The notes under the pieces: model-generated
Told to the model about the DNA's origin: nothing
Databases searched by the model: none
The model's input: only the letters and a program-made list of their open reading frames with translations
Program-made: the position numbers and the translations under genes
Shown here: positions 33,085 to 45,303 of the stretch, piece after piece
Layout: the number at the start of each line of letters is the position of its first letter
Numbering within the stretch: position 1 is the stretch's first letter
NCBI GenBank assembly: GCA_949317995.1
Contig: OX439052.1
Span: 40,426,432-40,490,431, forward strand
Source: Acholoe squamosa
Lineage: Eukaryota > Annelida > Polychaeta > Phyllodocida > Polynoidae
Length of the DNA stretch: 64,000 nucleotides
Direction of reading: 5' to 3'

Positions 33085-36000
33085 AAGGAGTTTTAAGTGG
33101 TGTGGCATTGGATTATTTGGAGTCTTGGGACCGTTTTCCATGTGTGTTGGCCATCTTGGTTTGTGGAAACACAGGGATCCAGGCCATATATGGTCAATTT
33201 TAATCTTAAAAAGTTATCAGATGGATGTAAGTGACCATTGGGACACCTCAACTACCCAATTTTATTGTTTGCCATGTGTGTCAGCCATCTTGGTTTTAGG
33301 AAACACAGGGATCCAGGTCATATGTGGTCAATTTTGATCTTCAAATGTTATCAGATGGATATTAGTGACCATTGAAAGACCTCAACTACCTAATTCTATT
33401 GTTTTCCATATGTGTCGGCCATCTTTGTTTTAGGATACACAGGGATCCAGGCCATACATGGTCAATTTTGATCTTCAAAAATTATCAGATGGGTGTTAGT
33501 GACTATTGGGAGACCTCAACTAGCCTATTTTATTGTTTTCCATGTGTGTCGGCCATCTTTGTTTTAGGAAACACAGGGATCCAGCTCATATATTGTCAAT
33601 TTTAATCTTCAAAAGTTATCAGATGGATGTTAGTGACCATTTGGACACCTCAACTAGCTAATTTTATTGTTCTCCATATATGTCGGCCATCTTTGTTTTA
33701 GGAAACACAGGGGTCCAGGCCATATATGGTCAACTTCGATCTTCAAAAGTTATCAGATGGATCTTAGTGACCATTGGGGGACCTCAACTACCCAATTTTG
33801 TTGTTTTCCATGTGTGTCGGCCATCTTTGTTTTAGGATACACAGGGATCCAGGCCATACATGGTCAATTTTGATCTTCAAAAATTATCAGATGGGTGTTA
33901 GTGACTATTGGGAGACCTCAACTAGCCTATTTTATTGTTTTCCATGTGTGTCGGCCATCTTTGTTTTAGGAAACACAGGGATCCAGCTCATATATTGTCA
34001 ATTTTAATCTTCAAAAGTTATCAGATGGATGTTAGTGACCATTTGGACACCTCAACTAGCTAATTTTGTTGTTCTCCATATATGTCGGCCATCTTTGTTT
34101 TAGGAAACACAGGGGTCCAGGCCATATATTGTCAACTTCGATCTTCAAAAGTTATCAGATGGATCTTAGTGACCATTGGGGGACCTCAACTACCCAATTT
34201 TGTTGTTTTCCATGTGTGTCGGCCATCTTTGTTTTAGGAAACACAGGGATCCAGCTCATATATGGTCAATTTTGATCTTCAAAAGTTATGAGATGGATGT
34301 TAGTGACCATTGAAAGACCTCAACTACCTAATTCTATTTTTCCAATATGTGTCGGCCATCTTTGTTTTAGAAAACACAGGGATCCAGGCCATATATGGTC
34401 AACTTTGATTTTCAAAATTTATCAGATGGATGTTAGTGACCATTGGGAGACCTCAACTAGCCTATTTTATTGTTTTCCATGTGTGTCGGCCATCTTTGTT
34501 TTAGGAAACACAGGGATCCAGGTCATATATGGTCAATTTTAATCTTCAAAAGTTATCAGATGGATGTGAGTGACCATTGGGAGACCTCAACTAGCCTATT
34601 TTATTGTTTTCCATGTGTGTCGGCCATCTTTGTTTTAGGAAACACAGGGATCCAGGTCATATATGGTCAATTTTGATCTTCAAAAGTTATGAAATGGAAG
34701 TTAGTGACCATTGAAAGACCTCAACTACCTAATTCTTTTTTTTTTTTCAATATGTGTTGGCCATCTTGGTTTCAGGAATCACAGGGATCCAGGTCATATA
34801 TGGTCAATTTTGATCTTCAAAAGTTATGAGATGGAAGTTAGTGACCATTGAAAGACCTCAACTACCTAATTCTTTTTTTTTTTTCAATATGTGTCGGCCA
34901 TCTTTGTTTTAGAAAACACAGGGTTCCAGGCCATATATGGTCAACTTTGATCTTCAAAAATTATCAGATGGATCTTAGTGACCATTGGGAGACCTCAACT
35001 AGCCTATTTTATTGTTTTCCATGTGTGTCTGCCATCTTGGTTTTAGGAAACACAGGGATCCAGCTCATATATTGTCAATTTTAATCTTCAAAAGTTATCA
35101 GATGGATGTTAGTGACCATTGGGACACCTCAACTAGCTTATTTTATTGTTCTCCATATATGTCGGCCATTTTTGTTTTAGGAAACACAGGGATCCAGGCC
35201 ATATATGGTCAACTTCGATCTTCAAAAGTTATCAGATGGATGTTAGTGACCATTGGGACACCTCAAGTACCTAATTTTATTGTTTTCCATGTGTGTCGGC
35301 CATCTTGGTTTTCGGAAACACAGGGATCCAGGTCATATGTGGTCAATTTTGATCTTCAAAAGTTATCAGATGGATGTTAGTGACCATTGGGACACCTCAA
35401 CTAGCTAATTTTATTGTTCTCCATATATGTCGGCCATCTTTGTTTTAGGAAACACAGGGATCCAGGCCATATAGCTCACATAGCCATTATCAGCTGGGGG
35501 CCGCCATTAGACCCCGACGGCACTATGACTAACACCTTCAGCCCCCGACTCCGCAGTATATGCCAGGGATGCCTCCCATTGGTCAATAATACAATAGCCA
35601 TGTGCCGTATATGGTCAACTTCGATCTTCAAAAGTTATCAGATGGATGTTAGTGACCATTGGGGGACCTCAACTACCCAATTTTGTTGTTTTCCATGTGT
35701 GTTGGCCATCTTTGTTTTAGGAAACACAGGGATCCAGGTCATATATGGTGAATTTTGATCTTCAAAAGTTATGGTTAGTGACCATTTGGACACCTCAACT
35801 ACCCAATTTTATTGTTTTCCATGTGTGTCGGCCATCTTGGTTTTAGGAAACACAGGGATCCAGGTCATATGTGGTCAATTTTGATCTTCAAAAGTTATCA
35901 GATAGATGTTAGTGACCATTGGGACACCTCAACTACCTAATTCTTTTGTTTTCCTTGTGTGTCGGCCATCTTGGTTTAAGGAATCACAGGGATCCAGGCC

Positions 36001-36190
36001 ATATATTGTCAATTTTAATCTTCAAAAGTTATCAGATGGATGTTAGTGACCATTGGGTCACCTCAACTAGCTAATTTTATTGTTCTCCATATATGTCGGC
36101 CATCTTTGTTTTAGGAAACACAGGGGTCCAGGCCATATATGGTCAATTTTGATCTTCAAAAGTTATCAGATGGATGTTAATGACCATTGT
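33085..36190. repeat. 134-bp satellite array, about 22 monomers
   Basis: Monomers of about 134 bp share GTGTGTCGGCCATCTTTGTT, AGGAAACACAGGGATCCAGG and TTCAAAAGTTATCAGATGGA. Variants such as GGATACACAGGG recur about 402 bp apart (three monomers), so parts are organised in higher-order blocks. Nearly every monomer yields similar open frames of 67-88 codons, which are period artefacts. Confidence 0.95.
35474..35608. other. 135-bp foreign insert in one satellite monomer
   Basis: The monomer sequence CCATATATGGTC is interrupted by unrelated, GC-richer DNA beginning GCTCACATAGCC and ending CATGTGCCG. Removing the insert with a 2-bp AT duplication restores a normal monomer. No inverted ends are obvious. 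Confidence 0.6.
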
Positions 36191-36361
36191 GACACCACCA
36201 CCACCAATACCACCACCACACTACTCCCAACCCTCACACACATTCCTTATTTGCATATTTTAATCCAGGCATAGGTTTACTCCATACTATAGCAATGGGG
36301 CAGGATTTTACATGGAGAGCGAGGAAGCACCACAATCAGAGCATATATTTAAGTATAGGTC

Positions 36362-38030
36362 CATTCCAAAGGCCATAGAGTTCATATATAATGATCTTTT
36401 TTCCTTGGATCATCATAGGAATATGCACGGCATTACAGCATTGCTGTGTTTACTTTGCTGAAAGTATGTTCTAGATTAATAAATTGCAAAACACACAACA
36501 TATGAAGGGCTTTTAGATTCCGTATTAAAATAATATTTGTTCTGAAAATTTTGATCTACTATCATATTAAAAATGTTGTAAATCAATTCTATACTTCTTA
36601 GAACATGATATGAATATGCACGGCATTACAGCTTTGCTGTGTTTACTTTGCCGAAAATATGGGATAAATTTCTAAACCGGGAAACGCACTGCAATTTAAC
36701 TGCTTTTAGAATTGATATTAAACTCAGAATTGATCGTCAAATTTAAATATGAAACCCTAATATCTTGATCATAGATGACAGATCCTAAATTGAATCCTCT
36801 CAATTGCATCCTTAACACGGGCCTCTTGATCATAGATCTTAGATTCTAAATTTTCAATTGAATCCTTAACATAATCTCCTAACCATGGACCCCTTGTTTG
36901 AGATGGGCGCTTATTCAAATCCCGGCGCTTTAACACAATGATATAGTATGTTGAGGACGCTGTCCTTTATTAAACCATAACTGACAAGGAAATGGTTTTA
37001 TAGATAAGATGAACGTATTGATGGGGTTTGACCTTGGTGAAGAGAGCCTTTTACCCATGAATTTCTCTGTTCAATATATTGATCTAAATATATTCATAGC
37101 TACAGCACCAGAAAGTCTAGATTTTCACAGTTGTATATTCACAAAATTTTCAAAAGTAGCTTGAACAATAACAGCATTATGCCTATAGGGCTCAGTACTG
37201 AGGCCTAGTGGGTCCGCCATTGCTTGATCCAGCACTAGGTGAGATAAGCTCTGATAACAACCAGCATGATGGGTACGAGGTATGACATAATGTACCCAAA
37301 AAATTCTGCAGTGAATACAGGGACTTATCTGATTGGTCAATAATGCAACCCCGATCAACCCTATAGACCGGCCCTTCCATGATGCATAAATGCAGCACTT
37401 TCATTAAACATGGCGGCAGCTTTCATGCATTATGCCAACTCTACCAGAATGTGCCTATCAACTCCATAGCAGATCCTGGCTTTAGAAAAGGAGGGGCCTA
37501 CAAATGTGAATGTTACTGGAGTTACAGGAGTGAGAACAGGCAGACCGTGACTACGTCTAGACTAGATAACAATCCTCTCATGGTTCACAGCAGGGGTATC
37601 GTTTCAAAGAACCCCCCACCCCCCCCCAAAAAAAAAAACAAAAAAAAAAACACACAAAAAAAACAAAAAAAAAACATAGGATTATCTTCAATGTAGACTG
37701 TAAAGGTAGTCAGGTGAAAGCCTTCTTGTTTTCTAGGCTATCAGTTACAGTTATTTGGCAAAGCAGTGTTGCTAAATTGACACCAGGGCATTTGCAACAG
37801 TAAATTCCCCTCTTGTTACTTTAACGTCAGGGCACGCCTTACCCTTGCCGTATTTGGTACATTGATCATAGATGCTGTATGTGGGTTGAACTACATAAAG
37901 CAATACCCTAAGCCTCATGTAAGCCCCACCCTGAGTTCAGGACACTCCTATAAGCTGTACCTGGGGTTTGACTTTGGACACCTTTATAATTGACTTTGGT
38001 AACATCCTATAACCTGCTACAGCTGCTAGC
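36362..38030. other. Non-coding; includes a 185-bp spaced duplication
   Basis: AATATGCACGGCATTACAGC and the following 60 bp or so occur at about 36421 and again at about 36610, so a local duplication is present. A mixed poly-C/poly-A low-complexity tract lies at 37608-37675. No gene seen. Confidence 0.45.
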
Positions 38031-38152
38031 GTAAATTCTCCTGTATAAGCCGCACCCTTGTATTAGCCGCACCCTGGCTTTTGGAACCTCCTGTAAGCAA
38101 AATTTTCATTTGGGTTCTGGTATGAGTCGCAGCTTATACGAGAGAATTTACA
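38031..38152. mobile_element. Short TACCGTAA-superfamily MITE
   Basis: GTAAATTCTCCTGTATAAGC at the left mirrors CTTATACGAGAGAATTTAC at the right, with internal AGCCGCACCC motifs. Confidence 0.6.
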
Positions 38153-38723
38153 GTACAGTTTTCATGCTTTTACCATATCTGTCCTCTGTCCAAAATCAGT
38201 GAAAATCTTTACTTTCTGAAAAGATTTGGTGTTGCCTCGAAAAGCGACACCGGATGATGAATTGAAAAACTCCGAGGCTCCATTGAGAGGGTCTATATAC
38301 CTCAATGTTGTTAGCCCTGGGGACACTTTAGTCTAATGTATCTCTTGACGATGATCCATTCACATGCACCTTAAGCTTAGTGTAGCCATACACCTGGGTC
38401 CCATAGAGATAACATTGGACAATGATCGATAGTGTCAGGTATACTGTTATATGATACTGTTAGATACTGAGGACCTTTTACAGTTTCTTCTCATGTTTTC
38501 ACTGATAACAATTCCACCATGAATTAACACAATAAGGGCTGCATGATGCACTCCGGTTCATGTTCCCTCATTTTTATGATGCATCAATGCAGGGCTCCCG
38601 TGTTGACTTGCGACTGCTACATAGATGCACCATGCCAAGCTTTCGATAGCTCATTAACTCTACAGGATAGGTATGAACGCAGTCTTGAAGGGTTGACTTG
38701 CCTCAACTTCATTTATGCATCAT

Positions 38724-40115
38724 GGCATCCAGTGGGCATTAAACTTAAACCATAATGCTATGGCATCCAGTGGGCATCAAACTTAAACCATAATGCTAAG
38801 GCATCCAGTGGGCATTAAACTTAAACCATAATGCTAAGGCATCCAGTGGGCATTAAACTTAAACCATAATGCTAAGGCATCCAGTGGGCATCAAACTTTA
38901 ACCATAATGCTAAAGCATCCAGTGGGCATTAAACTTAAACCATAATGCTAAGGCATCCAGTGGGCATTAAACTTAAACCATAATGCTATGGCATCCAGTG
39001 GGCATTAAACTTAAACCATAACGCTAAGACATCCAGTGGGCATCAAACTTAAACCATAACGCTATGGCATCCAGTGGGCATTAAACTTAAACCATAATGC
39101 TAAGGCATCCAGTGGGCGTTAAACTTAAACCATAATGCTATGGCATCCAGTGGGCATTAAACTTAAACCATAATGCTATGGCATCCAGTGGGCATTAAAC
39201 TTAAACCATAACGCTATGGCATCCAGTGGGCATTAAACTTAAACCATAATGCTATGTCATCCAGTCGGCATTAACCATAATGCTAAGGCATCCAGTGGGC
39301 ATTAAACTTAAACCATAATGCTATGGCATCCAGTGGGCATTAAACTTAAACCATAATGCTTTGGCATCCAGTGGGCATCAAACTTAAACCATAATGCTAT
39401 GGTATCCAGTGGGCATTAAACTTAAACCATAATGCTAAGGCATCCAGTGGGCGTTAAACTTAAACCATAACGCTAAGGCATCCAGTGGGCATTAAACTTA
39501 AACCATAACGCTAAGGCATCCAGTGGGCATTAAACTTAAACCATAATGCTATGGTATCCAGTGGGCATTAAACTTAAACCATAATGCTAAGGCATCCAGT
39601 GGGCATTAAACTTAAACCATAATGCTATGGTATCCAGTGGGCATTAAACTTAAACCATAATGCTATGGCATCCAGTGGGCATTAAACTTAAACCATAATG
39701 CTATGGCATCCAGTGGGCATTAAACTTAAACCATAATGCTATGTCATCCAGTGGGCATTAACCATAACGCTAAGGCATCCAGTGGGCATTAAACTTAAAC
39801 CATAATGCTAAGGCATCCAGTGGGCATTAAACTTAAACCATAATGCTATGGCATCCAGTGGGCATCAAACTTAAACCATAATGCAAAGGCATCCAGTGGG
39901 CATTAAACTTAAACCATAATGCTATGGCATCCAGTGGGCATTAAACTTAAGCCATAATGCTATGGCATCCAGTGGGCATTAAACTTAAGCCATAATGCTA
40001 TGGCATCCAGTGGGCATTAAACTTAAACCATAATGCTATGGCATCCAGTGGGCATCAAACTTAAACCATAATGCTAAGGCATCCAGTGGGCATTAAACTT
40101 AAGCCATAATGCTAA
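38724..40115. repeat. 38-bp tandem array, about 36 copies
   Basis: The unit begins GGCATCCAGTGGGCATTAAA and ends CATAATGCTAT. Copies vary at a few sites (ATT/ATC, GCTAT/GCTAA, AATGC/AACGC). Two copies lack the AAACTTA part. There are no spacers, so it is a minisatellite, not a CRISPR array. Confidence 0.95.
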
Positions 40116-40137
40116 GGCATTCATGGATCATGACCAT

Positions 40138-40375
40138 TACCGTAATCTCCGGCGTAGAAGACGTGCTGCGCGTATAAGACGCACCCCAAACTCAGCACAT
40201 GCATTTTCGCGTATAAGACGCACATTTTAATGTGTAAATTTGTAAGATTAGTACATTTCTATAGAAAAATTACCCCTCGTATAAGACGCCCCCCCCACCT
40301 TGAAAAAATCCTATAAGACTCCCCAGCATTTCGTTTGGCGTAGAGGATGCGTCTTATACGCGGGAGTTTACGGTA
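40138..40375 (+). mobile_element. MITE family A, copy 5
   Basis: Starts TACCGTAATCTCCGGCGTAG and ends ACGCGGGAGTTTACGGTA. It is the left end of duplication unit 1. Confidence 0.85.
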
Positions 40376-40976
40376 GTTGTCAAACCTAGCGAGTAAGTCA
40401 CTAGGGCTGTGTTCATGCTTCAAGTCGACTGGTTGATACACACTGCAACACTACATGATGCCTCACCAATCGGTGTGATGCACTCCTGCATAAACAGCAC
40501 TTAAAGGGTACATGTTAAAGTTCTAAGACATCTGACACTATTGAGGGTGTTTGCAGCCATCACTCATTCAGAAAGCCCGCCCTGTCGTGCCTGACAATTT
40601 GTTACCCTTCCACTCACTAACTCCAAATACACCTCCAAAAGCACAACCATGTTAACCCCTGGGATTTAAAATCCTGCTAACACTTAAAAAATGTTTTATA
40701 GCCTAAATATGAAATGCTCATTTGCCATCATGATGCACCGATGCAGTGCTGGCATCATTGCTGCATCTCATTGCTGGGCCTGCATGGCCAGTAACTCGCC
40801 AAGGCTGCAGTCGTGGAGCACTTCATTGGTGCATCAAGCCAACCAAGAATCATTATTTGCTCATGCATTCATAGTGCCCTTAATGGGTTTAAGAGTTCAA
40901 AGGTGTCAGCCTGCGCAGTAAAAGATAAGGCAGAGAGAAGCTTCACAAAATTTTTACCTTAACCCTTTAAAGACTG

Positions 40977-41584
40977 TATCATAACATCACTTTAGGAGCA
41001 CGAAGTGGAGACCTTCCTCCCACAGCCAGAGCTACCTTGTTATTGTGGCAACCGTGGCCGTATCCAACCGCCGTAGTTGTGTCTCATGGCAACGATTGTC
41101 AAAGTTTACTCCGTTGCTAAGTCACACAGGAAATTGATTGTGTTCATCACTTCCAGGTCATGGGTCATAGTGAATGACCTGTGACCTTTCCTAATCTTTG
41201 ATTGGGAAATCCCCTGACTTTGCCATGGGGTGTGACACCAAGGTTTCGATCTTTGGATCTCATCAGGCTCTTAAATGGCGAACAAGGCTTGTGACTATTG
41301 TCACAATTTAATTCCTAAAATAGATTGATTCTAGAAATTACTAATTTTCAAATAAATGTTATTTCATGGAAAATTAGAAAATAGAGACAATCGGTGTCAT
41401 CATGAAATCCTTGTTTCACATTGACAACGAGGGTCCCGATGGGAATTAAATTAGGAGTGTATCCAAAATCTAAATTTCCACCATGCCCATCCTCTCAGTA
41501 AACATGTGTTTTTATGACGAAGTGGGGGATTGGAAGGGCGCTATTTGGGATCTTGGGATTTAGAATTATCATATCATAACATCA
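40977..41584. repeat. 595-bp presence/absence segment between 13-bp direct repeats
   Basis: TATCATAACATCA occurs at 40977-40989 and at 41572-41584. In unit 2 only one copy remains (as TATCAAAACATCA near 43022), with nothing in between. Either the segment inserted with a long target duplication or it was lost from unit 2 by recombination between the 13-mers. Confidence 0.8.
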
Positions 41585-41838
41585 GGGTCATTTGTTTGCA
41601 GGCTTTGCACCTTTGCAACATTGGCAAGACTTGATCTCACCAGTGGCAAATCGATAGAAAGTATTAATGGTCTATGTGAAGTTTAACGAGTTACCCATGC
41701 AGTCAAGATTCTGCTGGGAGACTGAGGGGAAATGAATCTGGTTGGAGAGGGAAAAGGGTCTGAAGCCAGTTTTGTAATAGTCTTAGAGGCTAAAACCATG
41801 CTAAAACTAACATCAAAGCATCTGCTTGAAGATGGAGT

Positions 41839-41932
41839 CACGTGATGACAGCCTCCCCTGTGCTGATTTGGGGAATCACAAGTCATGTGACACTGACACC
41901 TGGTGTCTCAAGATGGCGGATCTAATTTCCGG
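41839..41932 (+). promoter_or_regulatory. Candidate TATA-less promoter cluster, copy in unit 1
   Basis: A CACGTG E-box (41839-41844), a YY1-like AAGATGGCGG (41910-41919) and an ETS-like TTTCCGG (41926-41932, CCGGAAA on the other strand) lie within 95 bp. In known animal promoters this trio is typical of housekeeping start sites, and the YY1 orientation would suggest transcription to the right. No coding exon can be assigned, so this remains a motif-based guess. Confidence 0.3.
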
Positions 41933-42180
41933 TTGGTCCTTTTGAGAGGAAGTAATAGACGTGAAGGACGTAATGGGGGTGTATCGTGGTTGGAGCGTTA
42001 CTGTAGATACACTTAGAAAATACTACAAGGGCTGATACACATTGAAGAAAAAGTTAGGCTGTAAAGAATGCAAAACCTGTAGCTAGGTGCATTGCAGATC
42101 TATTTCCTGGTAATCTCCCATAGCTCAAGGCACACATTTCTGCACCACTGTTAAGGTGGCTGGCGGGGATAGACTAGAAG

Positions 42181-42419
42181 TACCGTAATCTCCCACGTAG
42201 AAGACGCGCTGCGCGTATAAGACGCACCCCAAACTTAGCACATGCATTTTTTGCGTATAAGTCGCACATTTTAAGGCTGAAATTTGTAAGATTAGTACAT
42301 TTCTATAGTAAAATTACCCCTCGTATAAGACGCCCCCCCCAACTTGAAAAAATTCTATAAGACTCCCCAGCATTTCGTTTGGCGTAGAGGACGCGTCTTA
42401 TACGCGGGAGTTTGCGGTA
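42181..42419 (+). mobile_element. MITE family A, copy 6
   Basis: Starts TACCGTAATCTCCCACGTAG and ends ACGCGGGAGTTTGCGGTA. It is the left end of duplication unit 2 and directly abuts unit 1. Confidence 0.85.
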
Positions 42420-43296
42420 GTTGTCAAACCTAGCGAGTAAGTCACTAGGGCTGTGTTCATGCTTCAAGTCGACTGGTTGATACACACTGCAACACTACAT
42501 GATGCCTCACCAATCGGTGTGATGCACTCCTGCATAAACAGCACTTAAAGGGTACTTGTTAAAGTTCTAAGACATCTGACACTATTGAGGGTGTTTGCAG
42601 CCATCACTCATTCAGAAAGCCCGCCCTGTCGTGCCTGACAACTTGTTACCCTTCCACTCACTAACTCCAAATACACCTCCAAAAGCACAACCATGTTAAC
42701 CCCTGGGATTTAAAATCCTGCTAACACTTAAAAAATGTGTTATAGCCTAAATATGAAATGCTCATTTGCCATCATGATGCACCGATGCAGTGCTGGCATA
42801 ATTGCTGCATCTCATTGCTGGGACTGCATGGCGAGTAACTCGCCAAGGCTGCAGTCGTGGAGCACTTCATTGGTGCATCAAGCCAACCAAGAATCATTAT
42901 TCGCTCATGCATTCATAGTGCCCTTAATGGGTTTAAGAGTTCAAAGGTGTCAGCCTGCGCAGTAAAAGATAAGGCAGAGAGAAGCTTCACAAAATTTTCA
43001 CCTTAACCCTTTAAAGACTGTATCAAAACATCAGGGTCATTTGTTTGCAGGGTTTGCACCTTTGCAACATTAGCAAGACTTGATCTCACCAGTGGCAAAT
43101 CGATAGAAAGTATTAATGGTCTATGTGAAGTTTAACGAGTTACCCATGCAGTCAAGATTCTGCTGGGAGACTGAGGGGAAATGAATCTGGTTGGAGAGGG
43201 AAAAGGGTGCATTTTGTCTGAAGCCAGTTTTGTAATAGTCTTAGAGGCTAAAACCATGCTAAAACTAACATCAGCGCATCTGCTTGAAGATGGAGT

Positions 43297-43387
43297 CACG
43301 TGATGACAGCCTCCCCTGTGCTGATTTGGGGAATCACAAGTCACGTGACACCTGGTGTCTCAGGATGGCGGATCTAATTTCCGGTTG
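43297..43387 (+). promoter_or_regulatory. Candidate promoter cluster, copy in unit 2
   Basis: Duplicate of 41839-41932. It has two CACGTG boxes (43297-43302 and 43342-43347), since ATGTG has become ACGTG. The YY1-like site is altered to AGGATGGCGG, and the ETS-like TTTCCGG is kept. Confidence 0.25.
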
Positions 43388-43779
43388 GTCCTTTTGAGAG
43401 GAAGTACATGTAATAGACGTGAAGGACGTAATGGGGGTGTATCGTGGTTGGAGCATTACTGTAGATACACTTAGAAAATACTACAAGGGCTGATACACAT
43501 TGAAGAAAAAGTTAGGCTGTAAAGAATGCAAAACCTGTAGCTAGGTGCATTGCAGATCTATTTCCTGGTAATCTCCCATAGCTCAAGGCACACATTTCTG
43601 CACCACTGTTAAGGTGGCTGGCGGGGATAGACTAGAAGTAATTAGATTTTCGCCATATTCTCACCAGATCCCCAAAATGTCATGTACTCTGTGGATTTGC
43701 AATAAAAATGTGGGGGTCCCAGGCATATTTCTGAACTACAGAACCTTCAAGCTTACATAGGATTATTGGTATAGAACCA

Positions 43780-44092
43780 CGACTGTCCGGCCGGTGTCAG
43801 GATAATGGACCGGTCAGATGATGTGTCAACAGTCTGCGGCACAGCGTCTGGGTGAGGCAGCACGATAAAGAGGGGCCTTGAGCCACGAGCAGTGTCTCGC
43901 TGCTACGAGCCGTGTCCCACTGCTACAAGCAGACTCCCAAACACACACACGCGCACACTCACACTCACACGCACACACACGCGCAAATTAAGTTTGAGAA
44001 AAGAATGGACTAAATGTCTGATAACCAATGAGGCAGTCCCATGAGGCCTACGGCCTTAGGATGTTAAACAAATCAATCAATCAATCAACATA
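43780..44092 (+). repeat. Possible SINE with (ATCA)n tail
   Basis: A GC-rich body beginning near GGTATAGAACCACGACTGTC contains a CA/CG-rich simple stretch (43934-43984). It ends TTAGGATGTTAAACAAATCA with further ATCA repeats. Conserved sequence ending in a short tetranucleotide tail is characteristic of SINE or LINE 3' ends. Clear A and B boxes were not found. Confidence 0.4.
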
Positions 44093-45303
44093 GGATTATA
44101 TAGTAATATGTTAATTTAATCCCCAGATTTATATATAAAAGTAATTAGATCTTTATATAACTTTGTCAGCTTAGATCATAAGCATATCTTTCCAGGAAAT
44201 GCAATACTGAAATATGGTCCCGTCCATAATTCTAATGTTTTGTATGATCAAAAAAAAAGATCAGAAAATGCAGAGACAATGTATGTATCAATGGCTATGC
44301 TCTGTAAGACTGAATACCACTAGAATCAGCTTATACAAGGGTGAGGTATATATGCAAAGTTTTAGGCTAAGTTTCTTTTTTCCTTTCCTTATCTCCACCC
44401 AAGCTAACAGTGAGTCCTTACATGGAACTGAACATAATACAGTAACACAGAAAATAAACACACCAAGTCAACAAGGGTAAACCAATGTGTTACAAGTGTC
44501 ACATTCATGCACCATGATGCCCTAGGAGAAAATAAAACATGGGACAGAACTTGGCAGTGAGCTCCTTCAGAAAGTGAATAAATAAACATGTTACTGATTC
44601 TATTAGATTACCTTGGAGTGTGGATACAAAGAATATTTACCGTGCTGAGTGAGAGAAGATGTAATAAGACAGAGTTAACATTGTAATCCTAGTGGTTATT
44701 AAGTTACTGCTATAGATCAGTGCACTGAGAAAGGGTTTTTATTAAAAAGTTGGTGATAAAGTTTCCGTACTTTCCTGAAGTTTCAGACAAAGTACTTAAA
44801 CATAACATCGATATTTTGCAATCTAGTGTATATTTTTTAAAAAAGAAAATTGCCTTGTAAATAATCCCCACGATATAAGACATTTGAATGTTACAAGCAT
44901 TATGCCAAAAATAGTTCAAACATCTTTTTTTTCTCTCCGCCTTATCCTGCTGCATGAGTCTATAGTGTCAGTATGCACGTGTTAGACATGTGTTATGGGT
45001 CCCCTGATGCTTTACATTACTCAGAAGGACATAGGAGTACTTGGAAATATACCAGTTGAACCTGTTGTTTTTGTGTTGGAGATAGATAAACAATGGCAGG
45101 GGCTCCAGGGGGGTTAGGGTTAAAATTGATACAATGGACCATAGTAACTTTCCTCCCACTGTATGATGATTACAAGCTGGGCATACCGGAGTGGCCCGTA
45201 TAAGCGCCTAGGGCGCTCACTGATTTCAATTCCATTGCACCCCAGTGCTTATACTACAAGACAGGCACTTATTTGAATGCGGCTGTTAGTGCTGAATATT
45301 AAT
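44093..45303. other. Non-coding stretch, no gene seen
   Basis: AT-rich. The frames at 44214-44480, 44404-44589 and 44710-45159 lack recognisable features. Confidence 0.4.

Larger units (their letters stand above)
32650..36361. mobile_element. Inverted-repeat element enclosing a 134-bp satellite
   Basis: 32650-32760 and 36251-36361 are inverted copies of each other; both contain GGTGCTTCCTCGCTCTCCAT and CCTGGATTAAAAT (in reverse at the right). Just inside, the left arm has GGTGGT-rich sequence (about 32779-33000) mirrored by a CCACCACC run at 36193-36230. The tandem array fills the middle. This is the structure of a foldback or TIR element whose core is a minisatellite. The outer ends and target duplication are not clear, and there is no transposase. 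Confidence 0.7.
38524..40522. mobile_element. TTAA-type element expanded by a 38-bp array
   Basis: The left end is TTAACACAATAAGGGCTGCA followed by TGATGCAC, the consensus start of the TTAA family. A likely right end, GCACTTAAAGGGTA, lies at about 40505-40520. Between them sit the 38-bp array and a family A MITE (40138-40375). The array unit contains CATCCAGTGGGCATTAA, which resembles the family's own ATCATGACGACCAATGGGCAT segment, so the array appears to have arisen inside the element. Confidence 0.4.
40138..42180 (+). repeat. Tandem duplication, unit 1 (2043 bp)
   Basis: This unit and unit 2 (42181-43639) share the same order of sequence from a family A MITE at the left edge to GGCGGGGATAGACTAGAAGT at the right edge, with about 97% identity by eye. 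Unit 1 is longer by the 595-bp segment at 40977-41571. The duplication edge coincides with the MITE end, suggesting that the MITE took part in the event. Confidence 0.9.
42181..43639 (+). repeat. Tandem duplication, unit 2 (1459 bp)
   Basis: Second copy of 40138-42180 without the 595-bp segment. It also has small indels, for example an extra GCATTTTGT near 43210 and TACATG near 43407. Confidence 0.9.

Noticed and set aside
33071..36274. Series of 67-122-codon plus-strand frames with similar peptides
   Set aside because: They repeat with the 134-bp satellite period, each broken by stops at the same monomer position.
38724..40115. Regular 38-bp repeats looking like a CRISPR array
   Set aside because: Units are contiguous with no variable spacers, the DNA is from a eukaryote and no cas gene is present.
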